A stretch of 64,000 bases of DNA from Vreelandella aquamarina (GCF_020075495.1 NZ_JABYQT010000011.1:1-64000); one strand, 5' to 3'. Shown: positions 25,848 through 33,980, counted from the first letter of the stretch. Numbers and translations: made by a program. The notes: generated from the sequence alone by a model not told the origin.

Positions 25848-26333
25848 CTTTATCGTGAAATACAGAATAAAAACGAATAGAGAGAGTTGATTGATCTGGA
25901 TAAACGTCTTTTTTTAGTAAATTAACCGTTTCGCTAATAGTAACTTGCTCGATAAAGTGTCATATCTGCTAACGTGTTTATCATTAAACTAATGTCGTAA
26001 AAGAAACGGCAGTTAACGCCTGCATGGCTGGATAAAGACACGTCGTCAATAATAAAGATTAATGTTCTCCAGGGGCGAGAAACGATAAGAGGGCTCTATG
26101 GCCTCAGCAGAGGTTGCGGGGTTGGCGTACAAAAAGCTGCCTTGGTCCCTTCAAGAAGCAGAAATCTTGCTCAAGGGAAGAGCCCCTGAAGCAGCCGCAC
26201 GGCGCTTAATCGATAGCCTGAAAAGCATGTTTGTGTCCGGCAAAGGTCATGCTATGTTAGGCGCTCGCTGCGCCACTGTCCCGGCCTGGGCGAACGATAC
26301 CGGCAAGTATTAAGTTAACCCAGGAGTTGATTC
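25848..26333. other. AT-rich intergenic region between nhaD and TAXI gene
   Basis: These 486 bases are much richer in A and T than the rest of the window. They must hold the divergent promoters of nhaD and the TAXI-type gene. I see no strong consensus promoter, tRNA or clear riboswitch fold by eye. One weak open frame (26098-26313) is listed separately. Confidence 0.6.
26098..26313 (+). CDS. small hypothetical protein (doubtful)
   Basis: A 71-residue frame starts at ATG 26098 with AGAGGG ten bases upstream. The first 45 residues read like an amphipathic helix (LPWSLQEAEILLKGRAPEAAARRLIDSLKSMF). The tail is unlike any family I recognise. It ends 20 bases before the TAXI binding-protein gene. 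It may simply be leader sequence. Confidence 0.25.
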   Translation: MASAEVAGLAYKKLPWSLQEAEILLKGRAPEAAARRLIDSLKSMFVSGKGHAMLGARCATVPAWANDTGKY

Positions 26334-27302
26334 ATGCCTTCTCCCTTTCGCTCCGCTGTCACTTTTTCGCTGCTTCTAGCCGCTTTTTGCTCCACAAGCC
26401 AGGCGGTGCATGCTGAAACCCGTATTACCTACAAGTCGGCAACGGCCGGCACGGCGTATCATGAAATGGGCGCCGAGCTTTCCGAGGCGATTGACAGCGC
26501 CACCAGCGGGCAGATCATCCTCGCCCAGGAGGAGAGTCAGGGATCGGTTCAGAACGTGATGGAGGTGATGGCCCGCCAGGGTAACTACGTGTTTACCACC
26601 CCTTCAGATCTGGTGGAGCAAGCCCTGACGGCAACGGGGCCGTTTACCGAGCGCCCGCATCCGCGCTTTCAGAATATCCGCGGGCTGTTTCCTCTTCCTG
26701 CCATGACCATGCATTTCATTCTGGGAGGCGATGACGGCGTGGTCAGTACCGATGCGCTCAAGGGCAAGCATATCCTGATTGGTCGGGGCACCTTCAGCGC
26801 TCGCGAAGCCGCACGCTACTTCACTCTGTTTGGGTTGGACAAGCAGATAAGGATTGCCGATGCGACGCTGGGCAGCGGGCCGGAAGCGCTCAAGAATGGC
26901 CAGATCGACGGTTTCGTGACGGCCAGCTCGTTTCCTACGCCCAATATCTTCGACGTGGCCGCCAGCATGCCGATTTCCATGGTCAGCCTGAGCGATGAGC
27001 AGATCGACATGATCGGCACGCCGCGTCGAATCATTCCCGGCGGTACCTATCCCGGGGTCAATCGGAACGTGCAGACCACATCGCTGCCGGTCATGGCCTA
27101 TACCACGACGCAGATGGATGACGACCTGGCCTATACCCTGACCAGAACCTTCTGGGAGGTGCTGCCCGCCATGGCGGCCGAGTCTTCCTGGTGGAGTGGC
27201 ATCACGCCCGAGCTGCTGGGCAATATGGCAGGCAAGCTGCACGCCGGGGCATTGCGTTACTACGAAGAAGTGGGCATTGATATACCCGAGGCGCTGCGCT
27301 AG
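26334..27302 (+). CDS. TAXI family TRAP-type solute-binding protein
   Basis: This periplasmic binding protein of 322 residues has a Sec signal peptide (about 1-27, ending near VHA). The mature protein starts with the TAXI pattern TRITYKSATAGTAYHEMGAELSEAI. Later it has GRGTFSAREAARYF and a Gly/Pro-rich ligand region (RRIIPGGTYPGVN). TAXI proteins normally feed a fused TRAP permease (DctM/DctQ type) for organic acids, but none lies next to this gene, so it is an orphan receptor here. CAGGAG precedes the ATG. Ligand is unknown. Confidence 0.85.
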   Translation: MPSPFRSAVTFSLLLAAFCSTSQAVHAETRITYKSATAGTAYHEMGAELSEAIDSATSGQIILAQEESQGSVQNVMEVMARQGNYVFTTPSDLVEQALTATGPFTERPHPRFQNIRGLFPLPAMTMHFILGGDDGVVSTDALKGKHILIGRGTFSAREAARYFTLFGLDKQIRIADATLGSGPEALKNGQIDGFVTASSFPTPNIFDVAASMPISMVSLSDEQIDMIGTPRRIIPGGTYPGVNRNVQTTSLPVMAYTTTQMDDDLAYTLTRTFWEVLPAMAAESSWWSGITPELLGNMAGKLHAGALRYYEEVGIDIPEALR

Positions 27303-27323
27303 GGCCTGGCTGGGAACGCTGGA

Positions 27324-27365
27324 TACGATAAAAAACGCCGCTGCGGTTTTATCGCGGCGGCGTCA
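27324..27365 (-). terminator. rho-independent terminator of the Ca2+/Na+ antiporter gene
   Basis: On the minus strand an 11-bp stem (ACGCCGCCGCG / TGCGGCGGCGT type, one wobble) ends in six T. It sits 34 bases past the antiporter stop and also separates the convergent TAXI gene. Confidence 0.8.
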
Positions 27366-27398
27366 TTGCTAGAGCATGGAGAGAATGTGTACCAGCGC

Positions 27399-28361
27399 TT
27401 AGCTGATAACGGTAAAGCTTGCCGTCAAATAGGCTGCATAGCCTAGCAACAGCAGCGCCCCTTCACCACGCGACAGGCGCAGGCCGGTGTACAGGAACAC
27501 CATCAAGATCGCCGACGCCCCCAGCATGACCCATTGGTCGAACGTTGCCATGCGCTCTACCAGGGTCAGCGGCTGGAGAAAGGCTGATACCCCCAGGATG
27601 CCCATGATGTTGAAGATATTACTGCCCAGTATGTTGCCTACTGCCACATCGGCATGACGGCGCAGCGCGGCAATGATCGATACGGCAAGTTCGGGCAGGG
27701 AAGTGCCGACCGCGACGATCGTCAGGCCGATCACTGCTTCGGAAACGCCCATTGCCTGGGCCACGCCCACGGCACCATAAAGCAGCAGTTGGGAGCCACC
27801 GATCAGCAGCGCAAGGCCGCCCACCAGCGCGACCACGATCATCGGCACGCCCATGGGCAGTTGCGTCACTTCTTCTGCTTCGGCGGCATGTACGGTAGCT
27901 GCGGGGGCGTCGTGGCGGCTTTCGCTCCAGTAGGCCCAGCCAAGGTAGATCGCAAGCCCAAGCAGCAACAGCAGGGCATCCAGGCGTGCCAGGCTGCCAT
28001 TCAGGGCCAGCACGATAAACAGTACCGCCGCCAGCAGCATGACCATGCCATCGCGCTTGAGGGCCTGAGGCTGTACCGTCATTGGGCAGATCAGTGCGCA
28101 AAGCCCCAGAATCAATAGAATGTTGCCGATATTGCTGCCCACTACATTGCCGATGGCAATATCCGGCTGGTGATTGATGGCCGCCTGAATGGATACCACC
28201 AGCTCCGGCGAGGACGTGCCAAACCCGACGATCACCAGGCCGGTAAACAGCGGCGAGACGCCCAGACGTTTTGCCCCCGCCACCGCCCCGCGTATCAAAC
28301 CTTCGCCGCCCAGCGTCAGCAATACGATTCCAGCCAGTAAACTCAGCCCATAAAGCAGCAT
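27399..28361 (-). CDS. CaCA family calcium/sodium antiporter (YrbG-like)
   Basis: This inner-membrane Ca2+/Na+ (or K+-dependent Na+/Ca2+) exchanger has 320 residues and about 10 TM segments. Two inverted alpha repeats carry the family signatures GFGTSSPELVVS (45-57) and AVGTSLPELAVS (215-228), each followed by GN-VGSNI/GNILGSNI. A hydrophilic loop (about 145-168, rich in Ala/Glu) separates the halves. GGGGGT precedes the ATG. Together with nhaD it gives this region two Na+-coupled antiporters. Confidence 0.9.
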   Translation of the reverse strand: MLLYGLSLLAGIVLLTLGGEGLIRGAVAGAKRLGVSPLFTGLVIVGFGTSSPELVVSIQAAINHQPDIAIGNVVGSNIGNILLILGLCALICPMTVQPQALKRDGMVMLLAAVLFIVLALNGSLARLDALLLLLGLAIYLGWAYWSESRHDAPAATVHAAEAEEVTQLPMGVPMIVVALVGGLALLIGGSQLLLYGAVGVAQAMGVSEAVIGLTIVAVGTSLPELAVSIIAALRRHADVAVGNILGSNIFNIMGILGVSAFLQPLTLVERMATFDQWVMLGASAILMVFLYTGLRLSRGEGALLLLGYAAYLTASFTVIS

Positions 28362-28572
28362 GCTTACCCCCTCAGCAGTGTCCGAACGTTCAGGAAAAAC
28401 CTGTATTAGCGACTATAGATGTGAGCCTGAAAGATAGCGAGACGAATATGCCTAACGCGCACACCGGCGTATGGCAGACAGCATTTCAAGATGCGAGCGC
28501 GTGCACTGGCAAGAGAGAACCTGGGGCAGGCAGGTGCAGATGATATATCGATTGAAATTGTGTTTGTTTAAT

Positions 28573-28595
28573 GAAATGTTATATCGTAATTTTAG
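28573..28595 (+). promoter_or_regulatory. Zur-like box
   Basis: GAAATGTTATA (28573-28583) equals one half of the gammaproteobacterial Zur operator; the other half is degenerate. It lies about 50 bases before a ZinT-like gene, a known Zur target in other bacteria, which supports the call. Confidence 0.6.
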
Positions 28596-28645
28596 TGATC
28601 GGAAAGCACTGCTCATTTCACTCATCAAAAAAGGAACCCGACCCT

Positions 28646-29365
28646 ATGACGCTTTTTTCAAGCAAGCATCTCGGCGCATTTGCCATCAGCTCGCTGGTAA
28701 TGGCCAGCACCAGCACCGCCCTCGCCGCTGATCACGAGCACCACGACCACGGTCATGCTCACGACCACTCGCACGATCATGCTCACGACCACTCGCACGA
28801 TCATGCCCACGACCACGGACACTCTCACGACAGCGATATCTATGCGGGCCATTTTGACGATGACCAGGTCGCCGACCGTCCACTTTCCGACTGGGAAGGC
28901 GACTGGCAGTCCGTGTTCCCGTATCTCGAAGACGGCACGCTGGATAAGGTGTTCGCCCATAAGGCAGAGCATGGCGACAAGACTGCCGAAGAGTACAAGC
29001 AGTACTACACCACCGGTTATGAAACCGACGTGGATCGCATCGTGATCGAAGGGGATAGCGTTACCTTCTACGAGAACGGTGAAGAGAATACCGGCGAGTA
29101 CCGCTACGATGGCTACGAAATCCTGACCTACGCAGCAGGCAACCGCGGCGTACGGTTCATCTTCGAGCTCGAAGACGACGCCGACAATATGCCCCAATAT
29201 ATCCAGTTCAGCGACCACGATATCTACCCGACGGACGCGCACCACTTCCACCTCTACTGGGGCGATGATCGTGCTGCTCTTCTCGAAGAAGTTACCCACT
29301 GGTCGACTTACTACCCATCCGAACTCGATGGCGATGGAATCGTTGACGAGATGCTCGCTCACTAA
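28646..29365 (+). CDS. zinT: ZinT family metal-binding protein with His-rich N-terminus
   Basis: This periplasmic zinc-binding (also cadmium-binding) protein of the ZinT/YodA family has 239 residues. The ATG at 28646 (AAGGA upstream) gives a signal peptide (about 1-28, ending near ALAA). A His/Asp-rich segment (about 29-65) built from HAHDHSHD units follows. The ZinT domain (about 80-239) has SDWEGDWQSVFPYLEDG, YDGYEILTY, YIQFSDH and HHFHLYWG, with the metal-binding histidines. ZinT is known to pass zinc to the ZnuA importer. The Zur-like box at 28573 suggests induction under zinc limitation. Confidence 0.93.
   Translation: MTLFSSKHLGAFAISSLVMASTSTALAADHEHHDHGHAHDHSHDHAHDHSHDHAHDHGHSHDSDIYAGHFDDDQVADRPLSDWEGDWQSVFPYLEDGTLDKVFAHKAEHGDKTAEEYKQYYTTGYETDVDRIVIEGDSVTFYENGEENTGEYRYDGYEILTYAAGNRGVRFIFELEDDADNMPQYIQFSDHDIYPTDAHHFHLYWGDDRAALLEEVTHWSTYYPSELDGDGIVDEMLAH
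28753..28816 (+). repeat. 24-bp in-frame tandem repeats encoding a His-rich stretch
   Basis: Two exact 24-base copies (28753-28776 and 28777-28800, starting TCATGCTCACG) are followed by a partial third. Each codes for eight residues of alternating His with Asp/Ala/Ser. Copy number could vary between strains. Confidence 0.9.
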
Positions 29366-29498
29366 CCGACAGGTACCGGCGTGCGTTCACCCGGTCACGT
29401 GTTCAGGCAGCAACGGGGCGCTGGCAGACATGCTGGCGCCCTGGCATTTTCGCGCTGTGCAGAATGGACTATAAGGTAAGGGTGGCTATATAGCCGCT

Positions 29499-29563
29499 TT
29501 CGTACTCTCGATTCGTATTCTTGATTCGTACTTTCGGTTCGTACACTCGGTTCGTACTCTCGA
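29499..29563. repeat. five tandem 13-bp repeats
   Basis: Five head-to-tail 13-base units begin TTCGTA: TTCGTACTCTCGA, TTCGTATTCTTGA, TTCGTACTTTCGG, TTCGTACACTCGG and TTCGTACTCTCGA. They fill 29499-29563, ending 20 bases before the LprI-like gene. The period is not a multiple of three, so the repeat is unlikely to be coding. Confidence 0.9.
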
Positions 29564-29583
29564 CAAAAGCGGGCAGAATTCTT

Positions 29584-29982
29584 ATGCGCTTATCTTTACT
29601 GTGTGCAGGTGTGGTCCTTTTGGTGGCAAGCAGCCTGGTGATAGCCGGCGACGAGTGCGAAAACGCCAGTACGCAGCAGGCGCTCACGGCGTGTGCGGGG
29701 CAGGCGTATCAAGCCGCGGATGACACGCTTAACGAGGCTTATCAGTCGCTGGTCAAAAGGCTCGAGAACAATGATTTGTCGCTTGAAAAACTCAGGGCAG
29801 CCCAGCGCAAGTGGATCGGCTTTCGTGATGCAGAGTGCGCCTTCGAGAGTAGCGCCGTGGAAGGCGGCAGTGCCCAGCCCATGGTTCGCAACGGCTGCCT
29901 GGAAACGCTGACCCGAGCGCGTACCGAGCAGCTGAGAGAGTATGCCCGCTGCGAAGAGGGGGATATGAGCTGCCCGCGGTAA
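29584..29982 (+). CDS. LprI-like (DUF1311) secreted protein
   Basis: This small exported protein of 132 residues has a signal peptide (about 1-21, MRLSLLCAGVVLLVASSLVIA). The mature part has the DUF1311/LprI pattern: paired cysteines (C-E-N ... L-AC), DTLNEAYQSLVKRL, LRAAQRKWIGFRDAEC and a C-terminal Cys pair (CEEGDMSC). LprI of Mycobacterium inhibits lysozyme; the role of this relative is inferred only. The ATG at 29584 has a poor ribosome binding site, and the five 13-bp repeats lie directly upstream. Confidence 0.8.
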   Translation: MRLSLLCAGVVLLVASSLVIAGDECENASTQQALTACAGQAYQAADDTLNEAYQSLVKRLENNDLSLEKLRAAQRKWIGFRDAECAFESSAVEGGSAQPMVRNGCLETLTRARTEQLREYARCEEGDMSCPR

Positions 29983-30134
29983 GTAACTGGCCATGCCCGG
30001 CACGGTTTTTTCATCTTGTTGTGTACGCCCCCTAGCCGCTTCGGGTAGGTTATGCCGTCGCTTGGGCGATCGACGCGCTGAGCGAAGGTGATACGCATCA
30101 CGTTGAATGAGCAACCATTTAGTAGGGGAAAGGC

Positions 30135-31496
30135 ATGGGGCTGGTCTTAATATTGTTGATAGTGGTGGCATTTATCGTCCTTGCCACCAGCAAGTGGAAG
30201 GTGCATCCCTTCCTGGCGCTGCTGGGCGCGGCCTTCATGGCCGCCTTTGCCTACCGGCTACCCATCGACTCGGTGGTAGGCACGATCACCTCCGGGTTTG
30301 GGGGAATTCTCGGCTATATCGGCCTGGTGATCGTGCTGGGCACCATCATCGGGGTGATTCTGGAGAAAAGCGGGGCAGCCATTACCATGGCCGATTTCAT
30401 CATCGCCCGGCTGGGGGATCGTTTCCCGACGCTGACGGTATCGATGATTGGCTATATCGTTTCGATTCCGGTGTTCTGCGATTCCGGCTTCATCATTCTC
30501 AATTCGCTCAAGGAGTCGCTGGCCAAGAAGCTGAATACTTCGTCGATCACCATGAGCGTGGCGCTCGCCACCGGGCTTTATGCCACGCACACCTTCGTGC
30601 CGCCCACGCCGGGGCCGATTGCGGCAGCAGGCAACCTGGGGCTCGAGTCGAACCTTGGGCTGGTGATTGCGGCGGGTATTCCGATTGCCGCGGTTGCGGC
30701 CATCGCCGGCATGCTCTGGGCAAAGCGCTTTGCCCGCACGGCGCCAGACGTGCACGACACGCCCCTGCACGCGGATGACCAGTGGCAGGATTGGGAGGCA
30801 CTCAAGGCAAGCTACGGGCGCCTGCCGGGGCCGTTGGCGGCGTTTGCGCCGATCATCGTACCCATCCTGTTGATCTGTATCGGCACCATTGCCCGCCTGC
30901 CGGCCGCCCCTTTCGGCGACGGGATGATCATGGATATCCTCAGCCTGCTCGGGCAGCCGTTGACGGCCTTGCTGATCGGCCTGCTGCTTTCCTGCACGCT
31001 GCTGAAAAGCGACGACAAGGTCGCCGAGTTCAGTGAACGTATCAGCGACGGTATCCTGTCGGCAGCGCCCATCTTGCTGATCACCGGAGCCGGGGGGGCC
31101 TTCGGCGCAGTGCTCAGCGCGTCACCGCTGGGGGATTATCTGGGCAACACGCTCTCTGCGCTGGGTATCGGTATCCTGATGCCGTTTATCGTCTCGGCGG
31201 GGCTAAAGTCTGCCCAAGGGTCGTCCACGGTAGCGCTGGTGACGACCTCCGCGCTGGTCGCGCCCATGCTGGATTCGTTGGGACTGGGAAGTGATATCGG
31301 GCGTACGCTCACGGTAATGGCCATCGGCGCCGGTGCCATGACAGTGTCGCATGCCAACGACAGCTTCTTCTGGGTCGTCTCGCGCTTCAGCCGCATGAGC
31401 GTAGGGCTCGCTTACCGTGCTCAGACGATGGCAACGCTGGTTCAGGGCGTGACCGCAATGCTGCTGGTATATGGGCTGTCGCTGGTACTGCTGTAG
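30135..31496 (+). CDS. GntP family permease (gluconate:H+ symporter type)
   Basis: This inner-membrane symporter of the GntP family has 453 residues and about 12-14 TM segments. Family marks include LGTIIGVILEKSGAA near residue 75, IPVFCDSGFIIL, THTFVPPTPGPIAAAG and GSSTVALVTTSALVAP late in the protein, with SHANDSFFWVVSRFS near the end. Substrates in the family are gluconate and related hydroxy acids such as glycerate. GGGGAAAGG precedes the ATG. No kinase gene is adjacent, but a gluconate-2-dehydrogenase cluster lies about 10 kb downstream. Confidence 0.88.
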   Translation: MGLVLILLIVVAFIVLATSKWKVHPFLALLGAAFMAAFAYRLPIDSVVGTITSGFGGILGYIGLVIVLGTIIGVILEKSGAAITMADFIIARLGDRFPTLTVSMIGYIVSIPVFCDSGFIILNSLKESLAKKLNTSSITMSVALATGLYATHTFVPPTPGPIAAAGNLGLESNLGLVIAAGIPIAAVAAIAGMLWAKRFARTAPDVHDTPLHADDQWQDWEALKASYGRLPGPLAAFAPIIVPILLICIGTIARLPAAPFGDGMIMDILSLLGQPLTALLIGLLLSCTLLKSDDKVAEFSERISDGILSAAPILLITGAGGAFGAVLSASPLGDYLGNTLSALGIGILMPFIVSAGLKSAQGSSTVALVTTSALVAPMLDSLGLGSDIGRTLTVMAIGAGAMTVSHANDSFFWVVSRFSRMSVGLAYRAQTMATLVQGVTAMLLVYGLSLVLL

Positions 31497-31514
31497 GTTG
31501 CTGTTTGCTTTAAT

Positions 31515-31550
31515 GCCCTTGGCCGTGCCCAGCGGTGCGGCCAGGGGCTT
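31515..31550 (+). terminator. hairpin after the GntP-family gene
   Basis: GCCCTTGGCCG / CGGCCAGGGGC forms an 11-bp stem with one wobble 18 bases after the stop. Only a short TT-G-T follows, so termination is moderate at best. Confidence 0.5.
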
Positions 31551-31611
31551 GTAAAACGCAGTTCACTACCTGCTGAATTGATGGCTCGCGGTATTCTCAT
31601 ATTTCAGGCAC

Positions 31612-31633
31612 AAAAAAAGCACCGTCAGGTGCT
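31612..31633 (-). terminator. rho-independent terminator of ssrA
   Basis: On the minus strand AGCACC-TGAC-GGTGCT is followed by six more T. It begins about 18 bases past the CCA end of tmRNA. Confidence 0.85.
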
Positions 31634-31650
31634 TGATTTGCAGGGGTGTC

Positions 31651-32030
31651 TGGTGGAGGCGGCGGGAATTGAACCCGCGTCCGCCAGCACGCGCCTATTG
31701 GCTCTACATGCTTAGATTTCGTCATTTGCTTTAACGCGACTGACTCCGACGATCAGGATTCAGCCACGCGAGCCTTCTAAAGTTTAACGGTTGACGAGAA
31801 GACACCGCCAACCGCGGTCCTATCAGCTTTAGCTCATATCCCCGCAGTGATGAATAGGCACATCACCTTGGGGCCAGACAAGAAGCTAGCAGGGTTTAAG
31901 CTGCCAGCGCGCCTTGAGCGTAGTTTTCGTCGTTTGCGACTATTTTTCGTGATGTGGGATTTACGAGATACATCACGCTCTCGGCATGCACCGCAAGGGT
32001 TGTCACCGGCGTCGAAACCATGTCGCCCCC
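31651..32030 (-). ncRNA. ssrA: tmRNA
   Basis: Transfer-messenger RNA rescues stalled ribosomes by trans-translation. The 5' end reads GGGGGCGACATGGTTTCGAC. The 3' end is a tRNA-like T-arm and acceptor, GGTTCAATTCCCGCC then CGCCTCCACCA. The acceptor stem pairs GGGGGCG with CGCCTCC and keeps the G3-U70 wobble needed for alanine charging. The tag frame (31937-31896) reads ANDENYAQGALAA and stops with TAA. The length is about 380 bases. smpB, encoding its protein partner, lies immediately upstream on the same strand, and a terminator follows. Confidence 0.97.
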
Positions 32031-32074
32031 TTATTCAGAGCCGTATTCTAACGTGCTCGGAATCAATTGACCAG

Positions 32075-32566
32075 TTATGCGCGATTATGTTCCCGCATGA
32101 TCCGACCTTTTTGACGATTCCAGTCACGATCTTTTTCGGTGGCGCGCTTGTCATGCAGCTGTTTACCCGTAACCAGCGCCAGTTCGCACTTCACCTTGTT
32201 GCGCTTCCAGTAGAGCTTGAGTGGCACGCAGGTGTGGCCCTTGTCCTGGGTGACCGAGAAGATCTTGGCGATCTCCTTGCGGTGGAGCAGCAATTTGCGC
32301 GTACGCGTCGGGTCGGCGATCTCGTGGGTGCTGGCCGTGTTGAGCGGCATGATGTGACTGCCCAGCAGGAATGCCTCGCCGTTACGCACCAGAATGTAGG
32401 TGTCGGTAAGCTGGGCCTTGCCTGCGCGCAGGCTCTTGACTTCCCAGCCGGCAAGCACCAGGCCTGCCTCGAAGACCTCGTTGATATGGTATTCGAACTT
32501 TGCCTTCTTGTTCTGGGCAATAACGCTGCTGCTAGGGCCCTTGCTGTTGCCTTTCTTCGTGGCCAT
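32075..32566 (-). CDS. smpB: tmRNA-binding protein SmpB
   Basis: SmpB binds the tRNA-like part of tmRNA and delivers it to stalled ribosomes. At 163 residues it has the usual length. Conserved stretches include [32 protein letters not shown], then [10 protein letters not shown] and [15 protein letters not shown]. The basic C-terminal tail ([21 protein letters not shown]) enters the mRNA channel. It is transcribed toward ssrA with 44 bases between them. Confidence 0.97.
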   Translation of the reverse strand: MATKKGNSKGPSSSVIAQNKKAKFEYHINEVFEAGLVLAGWEVKSLRAGKAQLTDTYILVRNGEAFLLGSHIMPLNTASTHEIADPTRTRKLLLHRKEIAKIFSVTQDKGHTCVPLKLYWKRNKVKCELALVTGKQLHDKRATEKDRDWNRQKGRIMREHNRA

Positions 32567-32692
32567 GGAACCTCATCTATAATCTGTCGGTGGCACCCCC
32601 TTCGTTATATGGGGAGGCGTGATACCATTCAAGGTCTGAAAAAATGTTTCCCATGATACGCTTTGGGCACTGTGAAGTCAGCGGAGAGGTCA

Positions 32693-33127
32693 ATGCCAAC
32701 CGTCAATCGTTCCGCCCTGGTGCGGCACACCCCCCAGCAAATGTTCGATCTGGTCAACGATTTCGAGCACTACCCCGAATTCTTGCCGGGCTGTCGTCGT
32801 GCGCGTCTGCTTGAGCGTGATGCCGACCATCTGATTGGTGAAATGACGCTGGGTCGTGCGGGGGTGGAGCAGACCATCACCACGCATAACGACCTGTTTG
32901 CCCCGGAGCGAATCGAGCTTTCCCTGGTGAAGGGGCCGTTCAAGCGCTTGAAAGGGCGCTGGCTGTTTACACCGATGGGAGAAAACGCCTGCAAGGTGAG
33001 CCTGGAGATGGATTTCGAATTTGCCAACCGTCTGTTAGGCATGGCGTTCGGCAAGTTGTTCCAGCAGGTGGCCGGGCAGCTCGTGGAGGCCTTCACCAAG
33101 CGCGCTGATGAGCTGTATGGCCCCTGA
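32693..33127 (+). CDS. ratA: RatA family START-domain protein
   Basis: This START/polyketide-cyclase-fold protein has 144 residues. In E. coli the relative RatA (YfjG) binds 50S subunits and blocks 70S formation; in eukaryotes the family (Coq10) handles ubiquinone, so the role is debated. Motifs are RSALVRHTPQQMFDLVNDFEHYPEFLPGC near the start and FANRLLGMAFGKLFQQVAGQLVEAFTKRA at the end. The ATG at 32693 is preferred over the TTG at 32663 because GGAGAG lies just upstream. It diverges from smpB and overlaps rnfH. Confidence 0.93.
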   Translation: MPTVNRSALVRHTPQQMFDLVNDFEHYPEFLPGCRRARLLERDADHLIGEMTLGRAGVEQTITTHNDLFAPERIELSLVKGPFKRLKGRWLFTPMGENACKVSLEMDFEFANRLLGMAFGKLFQQVAGQLVEAFTKRADELYGP

Positions 33128-33428
33128 TACCCTGGTGGTAGAGATCGCCTTTGCCCTGCCTCACAAGCAGCGTATCGTGGCGCTGGAGGTGCCCTCAGGC
33201 ACAACGGCCCGTCAGGCGGTCACGCTGGCCAACATGCCCGAACTGTTTCCGGAGTTGCCGGCGGTAACGTTCAGCCAAGCGCCGCTGGGTATTTTTGGCA
33301 AGGCACTGCGCGAGCCCGATGCGCACGTGCTGCGCGCCGGGGACCGCGTGGAAATCTATCGCCCGCTCGAGATCGATCCCAAGGCCGCCCGTCTGGAGCG
33401 TGCCAGGCGCCAGGCGAGCGGCCAGTAA
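33117..33428 (+). CDS. rnfH: RnfH family protein
   Basis: This is a ubiquitin-fold RnfH (YfjF) family protein, 103 residues from the ATG at 33117; another in-frame ATG at 33108 is possible. It carries VEIAFALPHKQRIVALEVPSGTT near the start and GDRVEIYRPLEIDPK near the end, both typical. The role is not established, although the name comes from rnf clusters. It overlaps the end of ratA by 11 bases, so translation is probably coupled. ratA-rnfH-bamE adjacency is conserved in gammaproteobacteria. Confidence 0.92.
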   Translation: MAPDTLVVEIAFALPHKQRIVALEVPSGTTARQAVTLANMPELFPELPAVTFSQAPLGIFGKALREPDAHVLRAGDRVEIYRPLEIDPKAARLERARRQASGQ

Positions 33429-33437
33429 GCCAACAGG

Positions 33438-33908
33438 CTACTCGGCTTGAATCACCGGTTGCGGTGTCGGGGCCGTATCCGGCGTTTGAGCCTGCGGGCG
33501 CTCGGTAGGCAGCGCATCCAGCGGATCGGCGCCTTCCAGGGCCGGGCCCAGGCCTTGATTGCTGCTTACCGGGAGATCGCGCGAGAAATTCCCCTGCTGC
33601 TGCACATTGCTGAGCCGACCCGAACGGTCGAAGGTAAGCGTCACGCGCCGCTGCTCGACGCCGCCGTAGGCTTCGTCCAGGCGGTAGACGTAATCCCACT
33701 GGTTGGCATCGAACGGTGCTTCCATCAACGGACGGCCCATCACATACACGACCTGATCCTGGGTCATGCCCGGCTGCAGCTGGCTGACCATCTGCTCGGT
33801 CACCAGATTGCCCTGGGGAATGTCACGCTTGTAGACACCGACGTAACTACAGCCACTTACGACAGTAAGGGCAACGGAAAGGGTGATGATACGAGTCAAT
33901 TTTTGCAT
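33438..33908 (-). CDS. bamE: outer membrane assembly factor BamE
   Basis: BamE is a lipoprotein of the beta-barrel assembly (BAM) complex. It has 156 residues from the ATG at 33908. The lipoprotein signal ends in VVSGC (Cys about 19). The SmpA/OmlA domain has RDIPQGNLVTEQMVSQLQPGMTQDQVVYVMGRP and a DQWDYVY-like NQWDYVYRL. A Pro/Gln-rich tail of about 50 residues follows the domain and is longer than in E. coli. It diverges from fur with 72 bases between, an arrangement shared with Pseudomonas. Confidence 0.94.
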   Translation of the reverse strand: MQKLTRIITLSVALTVVSGCSYVGVYKRDIPQGNLVTEQMVSQLQPGMTQDQVVYVMGRPLMEAPFDANQWDYVYRLDEAYGGVEQRRVTLTFDRSGRLSNVQQQGNFSRDLPVSSNQGLGPALEGADPLDALPTERPQAQTPDTAPTPQPVIQAE

Positions 33909-33980
33909 TTGAGCCTGTTCTTCACTATCGTGGTTTCGGTCGATCATACCCGACCTAACCTGTTACTGCGAAGAGCAACC

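Noticed and set aside
25848..26097. Na+ or Li+ riboswitch upstream of nhaD
   Set aside because: I looked for a structured aptamer before the hairpin at 25726-25759 but could not recognise one by eye; only the terminator-like hairpin is supported.
28658..29362. Minus-strand frame with many Val/Met repeats
   Set aside because: It is the mirror of the His-rich repeat in zinT (antisense of CAC/GAC codons), not a membrane protein.
29499..29563. CRISPR array
   Set aside because: The 13-bp units are head-to-tail without spacers and are too short; no cas genes are present.
29469..29687. Minus-strand frame across the 13-bp repeats
   Set aside because: The 13-base period breaks the frame and the peptide shows no repeat; the region is better read as non-coding.
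31847..32656. Plus-strand open frame of 269 codons
   Set aside because: It crosses the ssrA 5' half and the antisense of smpB.
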